Shown here in pieces: positions 33,836 to 43,218 of a stretch of DNA of 64,000 nucleotides. Origin of the DNA: HLUCCA09 sp039822045 (lineage in GTDB: Bacteria > Pseudomonadota > Alphaproteobacteria > Rhodobacterales > Rhodobacteraceae); contig JBCBMY010000017.1 of assembly GCA_039822045.1 (NCBI GenBank), forward strand, positions 40,174 to 104,173. The letters run 5' to 3'. The translations under genes were made by a program, and so were the position numbers. Numbering within the stretch: position 1 is the stretch's first letter; each line of letters begins with the position of its first letter. A model generated the notes under the pieces. The model worked only from the letters and a program-made list of their open reading frames with translations, ran no database searches and was not told the DNA's origin.

Positions 33836-34767
33836 GCGCGGCCGAGACCGCGTTTGGGGTTGCGCTTGGGGGGGCCGCGGCGCTGATCGGCGCGGGGTAT
33901 GGGGCAGAGGCCCTGCGAATGCCTCTGACGAATGCAGACCGGGCCGCGGTGCCCGGGCGGATCGTCGACCTGCCCCTTGGGCCCGTCCATGTGCGCGAGT
34001 GGGGGCCGGCCGAGGCGCGGCCCGTCATCCTCGTGCACGGACTATCAACGCCGTCCGACGTCTGGGCGCCCATCGCCACACGGCTTGCCGGCGCCGGCAT
34101 CCGGACGCTCGCGCCCGACCTCTATGGTCGGGGGTGGTCGGCGCGGCCTGCTCGGGTGCACGACGCCCGCCTCTATCGCCGGCAGATTCGCGACCTGCTG
34201 GACGCCGAAGGCATCGACCGGCCTCGTGCCCTGGTGGGCTATTCCATGGGTGGGGCGGTGGTGGCCGACTTTGGCGATGCGCTCACCGACCGAGCCGCGC
34301 CCCTTGCGCTCCTGGCTCCTGCGGGCTTCATCCATGCGCTTGCGGGGCAATACGCCGCCATGCGGGTTCCGCTCTTTGGCGATGCATTCTGGTCGCTCCG
34401 TGCCGGCGCGATGCTGAAGGCCGGCGCGCTCGCCGAAGGCAAGGACCACGACCTGCCCGATCTCTTGCAGATCATTTCGCGCGAGACCGCGCGGCGCGGC
34501 TACCTGCCGGCACAGCTCTCGGCGCTCCGAAACCTTCTCGCGAAGCCGCTGACGGCGGCGCACACTCGGCTCGGCGCGCGCGGGCACGACGTTTTGGCAG
34601 TCTGGGGAGAGGATGACGACGTCATTCCGATCTCGGGGATGGGCAAGCTGACCGACGCCAATCCGAACGCACGGCAGGAGGTGGTCAAGATGGCAGGCCA
34701 CGGGCTGGCGTACACCCATGCCGACGAGGTCGCCGCCATCCTGATTGACTGGATGCCACCGGCCTGA
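33832..34767 (+). CDS. alpha/beta hydrolase
   Basis: 311 residues. A hydrophobic stretch at about 7-25 (GVALGGAAALIGAGYGA) may be a membrane anchor. The hydrolase core follows: oxyanion region ILVHGLSTPSDVW, nucleophile elbow GYSMGGA, acid in WGEDDDVIPI and histidine in MAGHGLAYTH. Substrate unknown. GTG start in a GTGA overlap with the upstream gene; converges with the MFS gene after 5 bases. Confidence 0.85.
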   Translation: MSAAETAFGVALGGAAALIGAGYGAEALRMPLTNADRAAVPGRIVDLPLGPVHVREWGPAEARPVILVHGLSTPSDVWAPIATRLAGAGIRTLAPDLYGRGWSARPARVHDARLYRRQIRDLLDAEGIDRPRALVGYSMGGAVVADFGDALTDRAAPLALLAPAGFIHALAGQYAAMRVPLFGDAFWSLRAGAMLKAGALAEGKDHDLPDLLQIISRETARRGYLPAQLSALRNLLAKPLTAAHTRLGARGHDVLAVWGEDDDVIPISGMGKLTDANPNARQEVVKMAGHGLAYTHADEVAAILIDWMPPA

Positions 34768-34772
34768 CGCGG

Positions 34773-36023
34773 TCAGGCGGCGCGCGCCTCCATCGGTTGT
34801 TCCCGGACCGGCAGGTGAACGATCGCCGAGAACGCACCGACGCCGATGCCGATCCACCAGACAAGGGTGTAGCTGCCGGTCGTGTCATAGAGCGCGCCCC
34901 CGAGCCAGACGCCCAGGAACGACCCCACTTGGTGGCTGAAGAAGACGATCCCATAGAGCGTGCCCATGAACCGCATCCCATAGATCTGGCCGACAAGGGC
35001 CGAGGTGACGGGAACTGTCGCCAGCCACAATGCACCCATCGAGGCGGCAAAGAGCAGAACCGTCGCCGGGGTCATCGGCGACATGATGAACGCCGCGGCC
35101 ACCATGGTGCGGAGCGCATAGATCGCAGCGAGGATCATCTTCTTGGAATAGCGCTGCCCAAGCCAGCCGGCAAAGAGCGTGCCCATGATATTGAACAGGC
35201 CGATCACGCCGATGGCGGCGGCGCCAAGCGCACTCGTCGTCGCAATACCCATGTTGGCCAAAAGGCTTCCCGGGGGAATGGCCGAGCACGCCTCGGTGAC
35301 GAAGGCGGGGAAGTGCGCGGTGATGAAGCCGAGCTGGTAGCCGCAGCTGAAAAACCCGATGAAGATCAACGCGTAGGATGGGTCGCGCAGGGCGCGCGAC
35401 AGCGCCTCACCCATGCCGGGGCCGCCGCTTGCATCGGGCGCATCCGGCGCGCGCATGGCCGGCAGAAGAAGCAGGACCGACATAATCGCGGCGGCAAAGA
35501 TCAAAAACACCGACTGCCACGACATGACAGACAGAAGCGCTTCGGCCACCGGCGGGCCCACGACCTGGCCGACCGAGCCCACGGCCGTTGTGATGGCGAG
35601 CGCCATCGACCGATGCTCGGGTGCCGCGGCGCGGCCGACAACGGCCAGGATCACCCCAAACCCGGTGCCCGCCACACCGAACCCGACCAAAATCTCGAAG
35701 AGCTGATGCGCCTCCGGCGTCACAGCGAAGGAGGACAGGACCAGGCCGACAGCATAGGTTATCGCGCCGAGAACAAGAGCGAGGCGCGTGCCAAACCGTT
35801 CGGCAATGGCGGCGAAGATCGGCTGTCCGATTCCCCAGGCCAGATTCTGGATGGCAATGGCCAGGCTGAACTCAGACCGCAGCCACCCGAACTCGTCGGC
35901 TATTGGGATCTGGAAGACGCCGAACGCCGACCGGATGGCAAAACTCACCAGCAGAATAAGGCTGCCGGCGATCAGGATTGGCGTGAAGAGTGGAATGTCG
36001 GCGCGGCGTTCCATGTGTGCCAT
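34773..36023 (-). CDS. MFS transporter, monocarboxylate/oxalate-antiporter-like
   Basis: 416 residues, twelve hydrophobic helices in two halves. Motifs include AIAERFGTRLALVLGAI (the helix 2-3 loop motif) and GYQLGFITAHFPAFVTE in the second half, which resemble the OFA/monocarboxylate-porter branch. Cargo unknown, probably a small organic acid. Divergent from the CPBP gene with a palindrome in the intergenic region. Confidence 0.82.
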   Translation of the reverse strand: MAHMERRADIPLFTPILIAGSLILLVSFAIRSAFGVFQIPIADEFGWLRSEFSLAIAIQNLAWGIGQPIFAAIAERFGTRLALVLGAITYAVGLVLSSFAVTPEAHQLFEILVGFGVAGTGFGVILAVVGRAAAPEHRSMALAITTAVGSVGQVVGPPVAEALLSVMSWQSVFLIFAAAIMSVLLLLPAMRAPDAPDASGGPGMGEALSRALRDPSYALIFIGFFSCGYQLGFITAHFPAFVTEACSAIPPGSLLANMGIATTSALGAAAIGVIGLFNIMGTLFAGWLGQRYSKKMILAAIYALRTMVAAAFIMSPMTPATVLLFAASMGALWLATVPVTSALVGQIYGMRFMGTLYGIVFFSHQVGSFLGVWLGGALYDTTGSYTLVWWIGIGVGAFSAIVHLPVREQPMEARAA

Positions 36024-36091
36024 AGATCCCGCGCTCGTGCCGGCGACAAGTTAGTTTTTCGTCGCGCCAGACAAGGTTTGCTTGACCGACG

Positions 36092-36115
36092 CACAAGGGG
36101 GGATTGAGCCTTGTG
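36092..36115. promoter_or_regulatory. inverted repeat in the MFS/CPBP divergent region
   Basis: CACAAGG-N10-CCTTGTG is perfect over 7-base arms, with an extra half copy ACAAGG at 36071. The centre lies roughly midway between the two starts (36023 and 36181), as expected for a shared dimeric repressor or activator site. Confidence 0.4.
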
Positions 36116-36180
36116 GCCGACCGGCCTAGGTGCGGGAGGCTGGCCGCGCCCGTGGGCGCGCAAGACCTCAGGAGCCGCTG

Positions 36181-37074
36181 ATGCGCCGTCCGGAATTCGA
36201 AGCCTACCTGCACGATGCCCGGATCTATCCGGAGGTCTGGCGTCTCATCCTCGGAATCGGCCTGACGGTGCTGATCTGGATTGGAACGACGCTCGTGATC
36301 CTTGCAGCGGCGATCGCCGTCGTGGCCTCCGACCAGGGCGCGTTCGGCATCATGCCGTACCTGACAGGCCTCCAAACCCCCAACACGCCCGGCACGGTGC
36401 TTTTGCTCCTGGCGACGTTCGCCGGGTTGTTCATCGGCGCGATGGTCGCCGCTGCCGCGCTCCATTTCCGCGGCCCGGGCACGCTGTTCGGCCCGTGGGA
36501 GGAATGGCGGCGCGGATTTCTGACCGGGCTGACCGTGCTCTTTGTTCCCTATGCGCTCCTCGTGGGCATCAGCATTGCGCTCGGAGCCGCCGAGCCCAAC
36601 CTTAGCCTGGGCCTTTGGGCCCTCCTTCTGCCGGTGGGCCTTGCGCTGCTGTTTCTGCAGATCGGCGCGGAAGAGCTGTTCTTCCGAGGCTACATCCAGC
36701 AACAGCTTGCGGCACGGTTCAACAGCCGGATCGTGTGGATGTGGCTGCCTTCTATCGTGTTCGCCGCGCTCCATGTGGCGCCGCAGGCCGGCGCGAACCT
36801 GCCGCTGGTCCTGTTGTCGGCCCTGACCTTTGGCCTTGTGGCTGCGGACCTGACCGAGCGAACCGGGAGCCTCGGCGCAGCGATGGGCATTCACTTCGGC
36901 AACAACTTTTTCGGCCTTTTCATCGTCTCCTTGGCCGACACGATCTCAGGCATGTCGCTCTATGTCTCGCATACCGACATCGGCGAAACAGGGCTGCAAA
37001 GCCTGTCGATGGCGGCCTCGATCCTCGTGATGCTGGCGGTCTGGGGCGTGACCGTTCGATTGCTCGACCGGTAA
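36181..37074 (+). CDS. CPBP-family intramembrane metalloprotease
   Basis: About 297 residues with seven to eight hydrophobic helices. The CPBP (Rce1-like, ABI) motifs are present: EELFFRGYIQQQL, FAALHVAPQA and HFGNNFFGLF, supplying the glutamates and histidines for zinc. Relatives process membrane or prenylated substrates or give bacteriocin immunity; the substrate is unknown. ATG at 36181 has AGGAG upstream. It precedes accD by 68 bases that hold a candidate promoter. Confidence 0.88.
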   Translation: MRRPEFEAYLHDARIYPEVWRLILGIGLTVLIWIGTTLVILAAAIAVVASDQGAFGIMPYLTGLQTPNTPGTVLLLLATFAGLFIGAMVAAAALHFRGPGTLFGPWEEWRRGFLTGLTVLFVPYALLVGISIALGAAEPNLSLGLWALLLPVGLALLFLQIGAEELFFRGYIQQQLAARFNSRIVWMWLPSIVFAALHVAPQAGANLPLVLLSALTFGLVAADLTERTGSLGAAMGIHFGNNFFGLFIVSLADTISGMSLYVSHTDIGETGLQSLSMAASILVMLAVWGVTVRLLDR

Positions 37075-37083
37075 CGACTTCGT

Positions 37084-37112
37084 TTGCAATTGATCTCACA
37101 CATCCTTATGTC
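37084..37112 (+). promoter_or_regulatory. candidate accD-folC promoter
   Basis: TTGCAA and TATGTC are separated by 17 bases, ending 30 bases before the accD start. The -10 is weak. The placement between the CPBP stop and accD fits a promoter for accD-folC. Confidence 0.35.
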
Positions 37113-37142
37113 GGGCGCGCTCATGGTGAGGGCCCGCTCGGG

Positions 37143-38138
37143 ATGAACTGGATCTCCAACTACGTCCGGCCGAAGATCAACTCGCTGTTCTCGCGGCGCG
37201 AGATGCCGGAACATCTGTGGACCAAGTGCCCCGAATGCGGAACGATGCTGTTTCACCGCGAACTTGCCGAGAACCTCAACGTTTGCACCTCGTGCGATCA
37301 TCATATGGCTCTTACGCCGCGGGCAAGGTTCGCAACCTTGTTCGACGGCGGGATCTTCACCGAGGTGTCGGTGCCCGATCCGATCGCGGATCCGCTGCAG
37401 TTCCGCGACAGCCGCCGCTACACCGACCGGATGCGCACCGCCCAGCGCGACACCGGCGAGAAAGAAGCGATGCTCGTGGCCGAGGGCGAGATGGGCCGCA
37501 CGCCCATCGTTGCCGCCGCACAGGACTTTGCGTTCATGGGCGGGTCGATGGGCATGTATGTCGGCAATGCCGTCATCGCGGGGGCCGAGCGCGCACTTGA
37601 GCGCAAGCGGCCGTTTCTGCTGTTCTCGGCAGCGGGTGGCGCGCGCATGCAAGAGGGCATTCTGAGCCTGATGCAGATGCCGCGCACGACGGTTGCGGTC
37701 GAGATGCTGCGCGAAGCCGGGCTGCCCTACATCGTGATCCTCACCCACCCGACGACCGGGGGCGTGACGGCGAGCTATGCCATGCTGGGTGACGTGCACA
37801 TCGCCGAGCCCAACGCGCTGATCTGCTTCGCCGGTCCGCGCGTGATCGAGCAGACCATCCGCGAGAAGCTGCCCGAGGGGTTCCAGCGCGCGGAGTACCT
37901 GCTCGACCACGGCATGCTCGACCGGGTGACCCACAGGCGCGACCTGAGGCTGGAGCTGATTACCCTGACGCGTCAGCTGATGGGTCTTCCGCCGGCGGTT
38001 ATGGGCGACTTGCCCGCGCCGTCGCGCATCGAAACACCCGAGGCACCGGCAGAGCCCGAAGCGGCCCACACCGAGGCGACCGAGACTGGCCAGATGCCCG
38101 AGGGCGAGGCCCTAGACGAGGCGGCCCCCCGCACATGA
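37143..38138 (+). CDS. accD: acetyl-CoA carboxylase carboxyltransferase, beta subunit
   Basis: 331 residues, transfers carboxyl from biotin to acetyl-CoA with AccA, the first step of fatty-acid synthesis. An N-terminal zinc ribbon (CPEC near 29 and CTSC near 51) precedes the carboxyltransferase body with MGGSMGMYVGNAVIAGAERA, SAAGGARMQEGILSLMQM and HPTTGGVTASYAMLGD. The Glu/Ala/Pro-rich tail of about 40 residues is disordered. Followed by folC with an ATGA overlap, the usual pairing. Confidence 0.97.
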   Translation: MNWISNYVRPKINSLFSRREMPEHLWTKCPECGTMLFHRELAENLNVCTSCDHHMALTPRARFATLFDGGIFTEVSVPDPIADPLQFRDSRRYTDRMRTAQRDTGEKEAMLVAEGEMGRTPIVAAAQDFAFMGGSMGMYVGNAVIAGAERALERKRPFLLFSAAGGARMQEGILSLMQMPRTTVAVEMLREAGLPYIVILTHPTTGGVTASYAMLGDVHIAEPNALICFAGPRVIEQTIREKLPEGFQRAEYLLDHGMLDRVTHRRDLRLELITLTRQLMGLPPAVMGDLPAPSRIETPEAPAEPEAAHTEATETGQMPEGEALDEAAPRT

Positions 38139-39448
38139 CCCTTCCCGAACAGCGCCGACTCCCGGCGACGAGTGACGCGCTCCTTGCCGAGATGACGGCC
38201 CTTCACGTCAAGGATATCGACCTGTCACTTGAGCGGACCTATCGGCTGCTCGAGGTGCTCGGAGATCCGCACCGACGCCTTCAGCCGGTCATCCACATTG
38301 CGGGCACCAACGGCAAGGGGTCGACGCTGGCCACCCTCCGCGCGGGCCTGCAGGGGGCCGGGCTGAAGGTGCACACCTACACCTCGCCCCATCTTGTGCG
38401 GTTCCACGAGCGGATCGAGCTCGCCAACGAAACCGTATCGGAGCCGCAGCTTGTCGATCTGCTGCAGCGGGTGCTGATTGCCAATGACGGCGGGCCTGCG
38501 ACCTATTTCGAGGCAACGACCTGTGCCGCGTTCCTGGGCTATGCCGAGGTTCCGGCCGACGCGTTGCTCCTTGAGGTCGGGCTTGGCGGGCGGATGGACA
38601 CCACCAATGTCGTGGACACGCCGAGGCTGACCATGATCACGCCTGTGGCGCTCGACCACCAGTCCTTTCTAGGCGACACCGTGGCCGAGATCGCGGCGGA
38701 GAAGGCCGGGATCCTGAAGCGCGGCGTGCCCTGCATCGTCTCGCGTCAGGAAACCGTGGCCGAGGAGGTGATCGAGGCCCACGCCGCGCGCCTCGGTGCG
38801 CCCCTGCACGTCCAAGGGCAGCACTGGCATGTCTGGGAGGAGCAGGGCCGCCTGGTGTTCCAGGATGAGACGGGCCTGCTGGATCTGCCGCGGCCGCGAC
38901 TGGCCGGGCCCCATCAGATCCACAACGCCGGCGCGGCCATTGCCGCGCTGCGGGTGCTCGGCCACGACGAGGCCGCGTGCGAGGCGGCGGTCACCGGCGC
39001 CCGCTGGCCGGCGCGGATGCAGCGGCTGGCCGAGGGACCGCTTCAGAACCTGCTGCCTTCGGGAGAGCTCTGGCTCGACGGCGGTCACAACCCCCATGCG
39101 GCGCGCGCGATGGCCGAGACGTTGCGGAACCTGCCAAACGATGGGCGCCCGCTGCATCTGGTGTTTGCGTTGCAGGGCGGGCGCGACCCCCACGCGGTTC
39201 TGGCGCCCTTCGCCGGAACGGCCGAGCAGTTGACAGCGGTGCCCGTGCCCGAGATGGGCGCGAGCCAGCCCACCGAGGAAATCGTATCGGCCGCCCGGGC
39301 CCACGGGATCGCCGCGCGTGCGGCATCCGACGTCCGCGAGGCGCTTCTTCGGATCGGCGCCGATGCACCGCGCGCTCGGGTCCTGATTTTCGGCTCGCTC
39401 TATCTTGCCGGGGCAGTTCTGCGTCTGCAGGAGGGCGCGGGAGCGTGA
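38135..39448 (+). CDS. folC: folylpolyglutamate/dihydrofolate synthase
   Basis: 437 residues, Mur-ligase-type ATP enzyme that adds glutamate to folates. HIAGTNGKGSTLATLRAGL is the ATP loop, TYTSPHLVRFHERIEL follows, then LLLEVGLGGRMDTTNVV, ALDHQSFLGDTVAEIAAEKAGI and LDGGHNPHAARAMAE. Length is normal. Coupled to accD by overlap, a common arrangement across proteobacteria. Confidence 0.96.
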   Translation: MTLPEQRRLPATSDALLAEMTALHVKDIDLSLERTYRLLEVLGDPHRRLQPVIHIAGTNGKGSTLATLRAGLQGAGLKVHTYTSPHLVRFHERIELANETVSEPQLVDLLQRVLIANDGGPATYFEATTCAAFLGYAEVPADALLLEVGLGGRMDTTNVVDTPRLTMITPVALDHQSFLGDTVAEIAAEKAGILKRGVPCIVSRQETVAEEVIEAHAARLGAPLHVQGQHWHVWEEQGRLVFQDETGLLDLPRPRLAGPHQIHNAGAAIAALRVLGHDEAACEAAVTGARWPARMQRLAEGPLQNLLPSGELWLDGGHNPHAARAMAETLRNLPNDGRPLHLVFALQGGRDPHAVLAPFAGTAEQLTAVPVPEMGASQPTEEIVSAARAHGIAARAASDVREALLRIGADAPRARVLIFGSLYLAGAVLRLQEGAGA

Positions 39449-39485
39449 CACCAGATGGCGGGGCAACCGGCACCGCGGTGAGACC

Positions 39486-40730
39486 GTGACCGGCTTTGCC
39501 GAACGGGCCCGCGCCGCGGAGGCGCGTCTGCGGGCGCTGTTCGCGCCGACACCGCTGCAGCACAATGCTCACCTGTCCAGCCGATACGGGGCCGAGATCT
39601 GGCTGAAGCGGGAAGATCTGTCTCCCGTGCGCTCCTACAAGCTGAGAGGCGCCTTCAACGCGATGGGCAAGGCGCTGAAACAGGCGCCCGAGCAACGCCT
39701 TTTCGTCGCCGCCTCGGCCGGCAACCACGCGCAAGGCATGGCCTTCGTCTGTCGGCATTTCGGAGTGCGCGGCGTGATCTTCATGCCGGTGACGACGCCG
39801 GAGCAAAAGATCACCAAGACGCGGCTCTTCGGCGGCGGGCAGGTCGAGATCCGCCTGACGGGCGACTATGTGGACGACACGCTTGCCACCGCGCGCGCGT
39901 GGTGCGCCGAGGCAGGCGGCCATTTCCTTGCGCCGTTCGACGACCCCGATGTGATCGAGGGGCAGGCCTCCGTTGCCGTCGAGATGCTGGCCCAGGGACC
40001 GGAGCCCGACATGATCGTTCTGCCCGTGGGCGGCGGCGGGCTGTCGGCCGGCATCACGGCCTACTTGGACGAGGCCGCGCCAGACGTCGCCCTGCGCTAT
40101 GTCGAGCCGTTGGGCGGGCGGAGCCTGGCTGCGGCACTCGACCAGGGGGCGCCAGTCACCCTCAACCGGGTCGACACATTCGTTGACGGGGCAGCGGTCG
40201 CACAAGTTGGCAGGCATACGTTTGAGCATCTGCGCCATGTCGACAGATCCCACGTGGTTGCCGCGCCCGAGGACCGGATCTGCGGAACGATCCTCGAGAT
40301 GCTGAACATCGAGGGGATTGTTCTAGAGCCTGCAGGGGCGCTTGCCCTCGACGTGTTGCCCGACCTGGCCGACGAGATTCGCGGAAAGCGCGTGGTCTGC
40401 ATCACGTCCGGCGGCAATTTCGACTTCGAGCGACTTCCCGAGGTGAAGGAGCGCAGCCAGCGCTATTCCGGCGTCAAGAAGTACATCATTCTGCGCCTTC
40501 CCCAGCGGCCCGGCGCCCTGCGCGACTTTCTCGATCTGCTCGGTCCCGAAGATGACATTGCGCGGTTCGAGTATCTGAAGAAGAGCGCACGCAACTTCGG
40601 TTCGGTTCTGCTGGGGATCGAAACCACGCGGCCGGAAAACTTCGAGAGCCTCTTTGCCCGAATGGAGGCGAGCGGCTTCACTTACTCGGACATCACGCAA
40701 GACGATCTGATCGGCGAATTCGTGGTTTGA
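39486..40730 (+). CDS. ilvA: threonine ammonia-lyase (threonine dehydratase)
   Basis: About 414 residues, PLP enzyme turning threonine into 2-oxobutanoate and ammonia, first step to isoleucine. PLP lysine in VRSYKLRGAFNAM, then ASAGNHAQGMAFVCRHF and the phosphate loop VGGGGLSAG. The C-terminal ACT-like domain (KYIILRLPQRPGALRDFLDL) suggests feedback control. GTG at 39486 is the best start, though without a strong ribosome site; longer frames upstream overlap folC. A 10-bp inverted repeat covers its stop codon. Confidence 0.92.
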   Translation: MTGFAERARAAEARLRALFAPTPLQHNAHLSSRYGAEIWLKREDLSPVRSYKLRGAFNAMGKALKQAPEQRLFVAASAGNHAQGMAFVCRHFGVRGVIFMPVTTPEQKITKTRLFGGGQVEIRLTGDYVDDTLATARAWCAEAGGHFLAPFDDPDVIEGQASVAVEMLAQGPEPDMIVLPVGGGGLSAGITAYLDEAAPDVALRYVEPLGGRSLAAALDQGAPVTLNRVDTFVDGAAVAQVGRHTFEHLRHVDRSHVVAAPEDRICGTILEMLNIEGIVLEPAGALALDVLPDLADEIRGKRVVCITSGGNFDFERLPEVKERSQRYSGVKKYIILRLPQRPGALRDFLDLLGPEDDIARFEYLKKSARNFGSVLLGIETTRPENFESLFARMEASGFTYSDITQDDLIGEFVV

Positions 40731-40761
40731 GCAGACGCCTGGCCGCAAAAACGTCTGCTCA
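40728..40761. terminator. bidirectional-type hairpin between ilvA and the Hpt gene
   Basis: TGAGCAGACG and CGTCTGCTCA are perfect 10-base arms around a 14-base loop. The left arm includes the ilvA stop codon. The genes on either side converge, and CTTTC rather than a run of T follows, so termination efficiency is uncertain. Confidence 0.5.
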
Positions 40762-40771
40762 CGGTCTTTCG

Positions 40772-41116
40772 CTAGGTGTCGGATTCGCCGTCGAGCCCGG
40801 CCAGGAAAACCTCGCGGGACATGTGATAGATCGTTGCCACGCTAGTGCGGTCGACATCGCCGCCGCGCCCGGCCGCAGCCGACGACTCGCCCAATTGGCA
40901 GAGCTCGGCGAAGCCCTCGAAACCGAGGTTCAGCGCGCTGCCCTTGATGGCGTGCAAACGTTCCTCAAGCTCTGGCTCGGGCGCCTCGGACAGTTCGGCG
41001 ACCATGGCGTCGACCTCCTCGAGGAAGAGCTCAACCACCTCGGCGAACTCGTCGTCGCCGATCTCGTCGCGCAACTCCGCCACGCGGTTCCAAGCGATAG
41101 GTGATCGGTTTTGCAT
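40772..41116 (-). CDS. Hpt (histidine phosphotransfer) domain protein
   Basis: About 114 residues, a single helical-bundle Hpt domain with the phosphorylatable histidine in RLHAIKGSALNLGF (His55) and the acidic helices FAEVVELFLEEVDAMVAEL before it. Relays phosphate between receiver domains. The gene is divergent from a receiver-phosphatase gene 140 bases away, which makes that protein a candidate partner. ATG at 41116 fits the domain; a longer frame to 41209 adds unrelated residues. Confidence 0.87.
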   Translation of the reverse strand: MQNRSPIAWNRVAELRDEIGDDEFAEVVELFLEEVDAMVAELSEAPEPELEERLHAIKGSALNLGFEGFAELCQLGESSAAAGRGGDVDRTSVATIYHMSREVFLAGLDGESDT

Positions 41117-41256
41117 CGTGCGCGTGTCCGGGTCTTGCTGTGAACGTATGGCTAGACCGGACGCCTTAACGTTGGATTGCCATCGCACGCATTTGCATCC
41201 TGCACACACTTAAACGCTTCCTTAGTGAAGCTCTGCCAAGCCTCGGCGGCGCGCAA

Positions 41257-42579
41257 ATGCGCCCAGACCGTTGCATGGCTCCGATGAACCCCGACCCTTC
41301 GCTTCCCGACAAAGACGCCCAGCCCAGCGGCGCCGCGATGGCCGCGCGCGCGATCCTTGTCGTCGACGACAGCCGCCTGCAGCGCCGTATTCTGTGCGCT
41401 CAGCTTGCTAAGCTCGGTTACCGGGTTCTGGAGGCTGAAAGCGCCGATGCAGCGCTCGCCATCTGTCGCGAAACGCCGCCCGACATCGTCATCAGCGACT
41501 GGATGATGCCGGGCATGACCGGGCCCGCCTTTTGCCGCGCCTTCCGCAAAATGCACCGTCAGCGGTACGGATACTTCGTGCTCCTGACCTCGAAATCGGG
41601 CCGCGAGGAGATCGCACAAGGGTTCGATGCCGGTGCCGACGACTTCCTGACAAAGCCAATTCAAGCCGAAGAGTTGCGCGCCCGACTCGCCGCCGGCGAA
41701 CGCGTACTGCGGATGGAAGAGGAGCTGGTCGAAAAGAACGGCCTTCTGACGACGGCGCTTGCGGAGCTTCGAAGCCTCTATGATTCGCTCGACAACGATC
41801 TCGCGGAGGCGCGGAAGCTGCAGCAATCGCTCGTCAAGGAGCGGTTCCGCAGCTTCGGCGACTCCCGGGTCGCCCTGCTTTTGCGACCGTCGGGCCATGT
41901 CGGCGGAGACCTCGTCGGATTCTTTCCCGCCGGACCCGAGACCTTGGCGCTTTTTGCCATCGACGTTTCGGGCCACGGCGTTGCCTCGGCCCTCTTGACG
42001 GCGCGCCTGTCCAGTTACCTGATGTCTGACCGGGCCGAACGCAACATCGCCCTGCGCGAAACGCCCGACGGCGGGGTCGAGGCGGTTCCGCCGGCCGAAG
42101 TTGTGCGCCGTCTGAACATCCTCTCGCTCGATGAGATCGACACCGATAACTACTTCACCATGGTTCTTGCACAGGTCTGCCTGCGCACGGGCAAGGTCCG
42201 ACTGGCGCAAGCCGGCCACCCGCATCCGCTAATCCAACGGGCCGACGGTCGGATCGAGGCCGTGGGCGACGGCGGCCTTCCCGTCGGTCTGATCGAAGGT
42301 GCCGAGTTCACCGAGGTGTCGCTGACCCTGAACCCGGGCGACAGGCTCCTGGTCGTGTCCGACGGGATCACCGAGTGCGAGGATGCCTCGGGCGAGATGC
42401 TCGAGGAGGACGGGCTGCACCGGATCATGACGCACAACCGCGCGATGGGCGGCCAGGGCTTCCTCGAAGCACTGACGTGGGATCTGTCGGCCTATTCCGG
42501 CTCCGCAGACTTTGGCGACGATGTCTCGGCGATCCTGTTCGAATACGAGATGGCCCCAAGGACCCAGGCAGAGGAATAG
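41257..42579 (+). CDS. response regulator with PP2C (RsbU/SpoIIE-type) phosphatase output
   Basis: 440 residues. Receiver domain at about 31-150 (ILVVDDSRLQRRIL, phospho-acceptor Asp81 in ISDWMMPGMTG, conserved KP in DDFLTKPIQ). A coiled-coil linker follows (MEEELVEKNGLLTTALAELR), then a PP2C-type phosphatase domain with GDLVGFF, IDVSGHGVASALLTA and VVSDGITECED. Such proteins usually dephosphorylate an anti-sigma-factor antagonist. No anti-sigma or STAS gene is adjacent. ATG codons at 41257, 41275 and 41284 are all possible; none has a clear ribosome site. Confidence 0.9.
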   Translation: MRPDRCMAPMNPDPSLPDKDAQPSGAAMAARAILVVDDSRLQRRILCAQLAKLGYRVLEAESADAALAICRETPPDIVISDWMMPGMTGPAFCRAFRKMHRQRYGYFVLLTSKSGREEIAQGFDAGADDFLTKPIQAEELRARLAAGERVLRMEEELVEKNGLLTTALAELRSLYDSLDNDLAEARKLQQSLVKERFRSFGDSRVALLLRPSGHVGGDLVGFFPAGPETLALFAIDVSGHGVASALLTARLSSYLMSDRAERNIALRETPDGGVEAVPPAEVVRRLNILSLDEIDTDNYFTMVLAQVCLRTGKVRLAQAGHPHPLIQRADGRIEAVGDGGLPVGLIEGAEFTEVSLTLNPGDRLLVVSDGITECEDASGEMLEEDGLHRIMTHNRAMGGQGFLEALTWDLSAYSGSADFGDDVSAILFEYEMAPRTQAEE

Positions 42580-42672
42580 GCGGCAAACAGGCCGCCGTAC
42601 CGTTAGATCGGAGATACGGTCGCCCAAAGAGTCCCGCTGAGAGTTGCGCCCATCAGCCGGCCACCTCGGCCC

Positions 42673-43119
42673 CTAAAGCCCAGAGCGTGCGACCCGATGC
42701 AGTGCCCTCCGGTCCCCGTCGACCCCAACCATCCGGATCGCGTCGGGCAATGGCATCCAGACGGCGTGATGGCCTGGCTCGGTCGGAGGCCCACGGCGCA
42801 GGGCCGGGCGGCCCAGATAGATCGTACAGAGCTTCTCTGCCCATCGATCATATTCGGGCATATAGGTGAATCGGCGGAACGCCCCGAGCCGCCGGCTCAG
42901 CCGCATGGTCCAGCCGGTCTCCTCCATGACCTCGCGGTGGAGCGCAGGTAAAACCTGCTCGCCGCGATCGATGCCGCCGCCCGGAAGCTGAAACTCGGGC
43001 TTCGGCTCTTCCTGGAAGGTCAAGAGGACATCGCGGCCGCGCATCAACACAGCATAGGCACCGGGCCTGAGCCCATAGCGCCGACCAGGCTGCACCGCTT
43101 CGCCGTGTCGTGGGATCAT
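42673..43119 (-). CDS. Nudix hydrolase
   Basis: 148 residues. One Nudix box, GGGIDRGEQVLPALHREVME followed by ETGW, fits GX5EX7REUXEEXGU. Hydrolyses a nucleoside diphosphate linked to some group X; specificity unknown. Divergent from hslO by 99 bases. The 93 bases between it and the receiver-phosphatase gene show nothing. Confidence 0.88.
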   Translation of the reverse strand: MIPRHGEAVQPGRRYGLRPGAYAVLMRGRDVLLTFQEEPKPEFQLPGGGIDRGEQVLPALHREVMEETGWTMRLSRRLGAFRRFTYMPEYDRWAEKLCTIYLGRPALRRGPPTEPGHHAVWMPLPDAIRMVGVDGDRRALHRVARSGL

Positions 43120-43218
43120 GGCCGCCTCCCTGTCGCCGCAAGGGTCAGGGGTTTTACCGCCCGGTTGCTGCCCCTACATGGGCGCGGTATGCCAATCACC
43201 GGCAGCCAAGGAAACCCC

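Noticed and set aside
41160..41235. CtrA-like sites (TTAA-N7-TTGC and TTAA-N7-CTTA) between the Hpt and receiver-phosphatase genes
   Set aside because: Each has two mismatches in the second half-site, so chance occurrence cannot be excluded; recorded only as a possibility.
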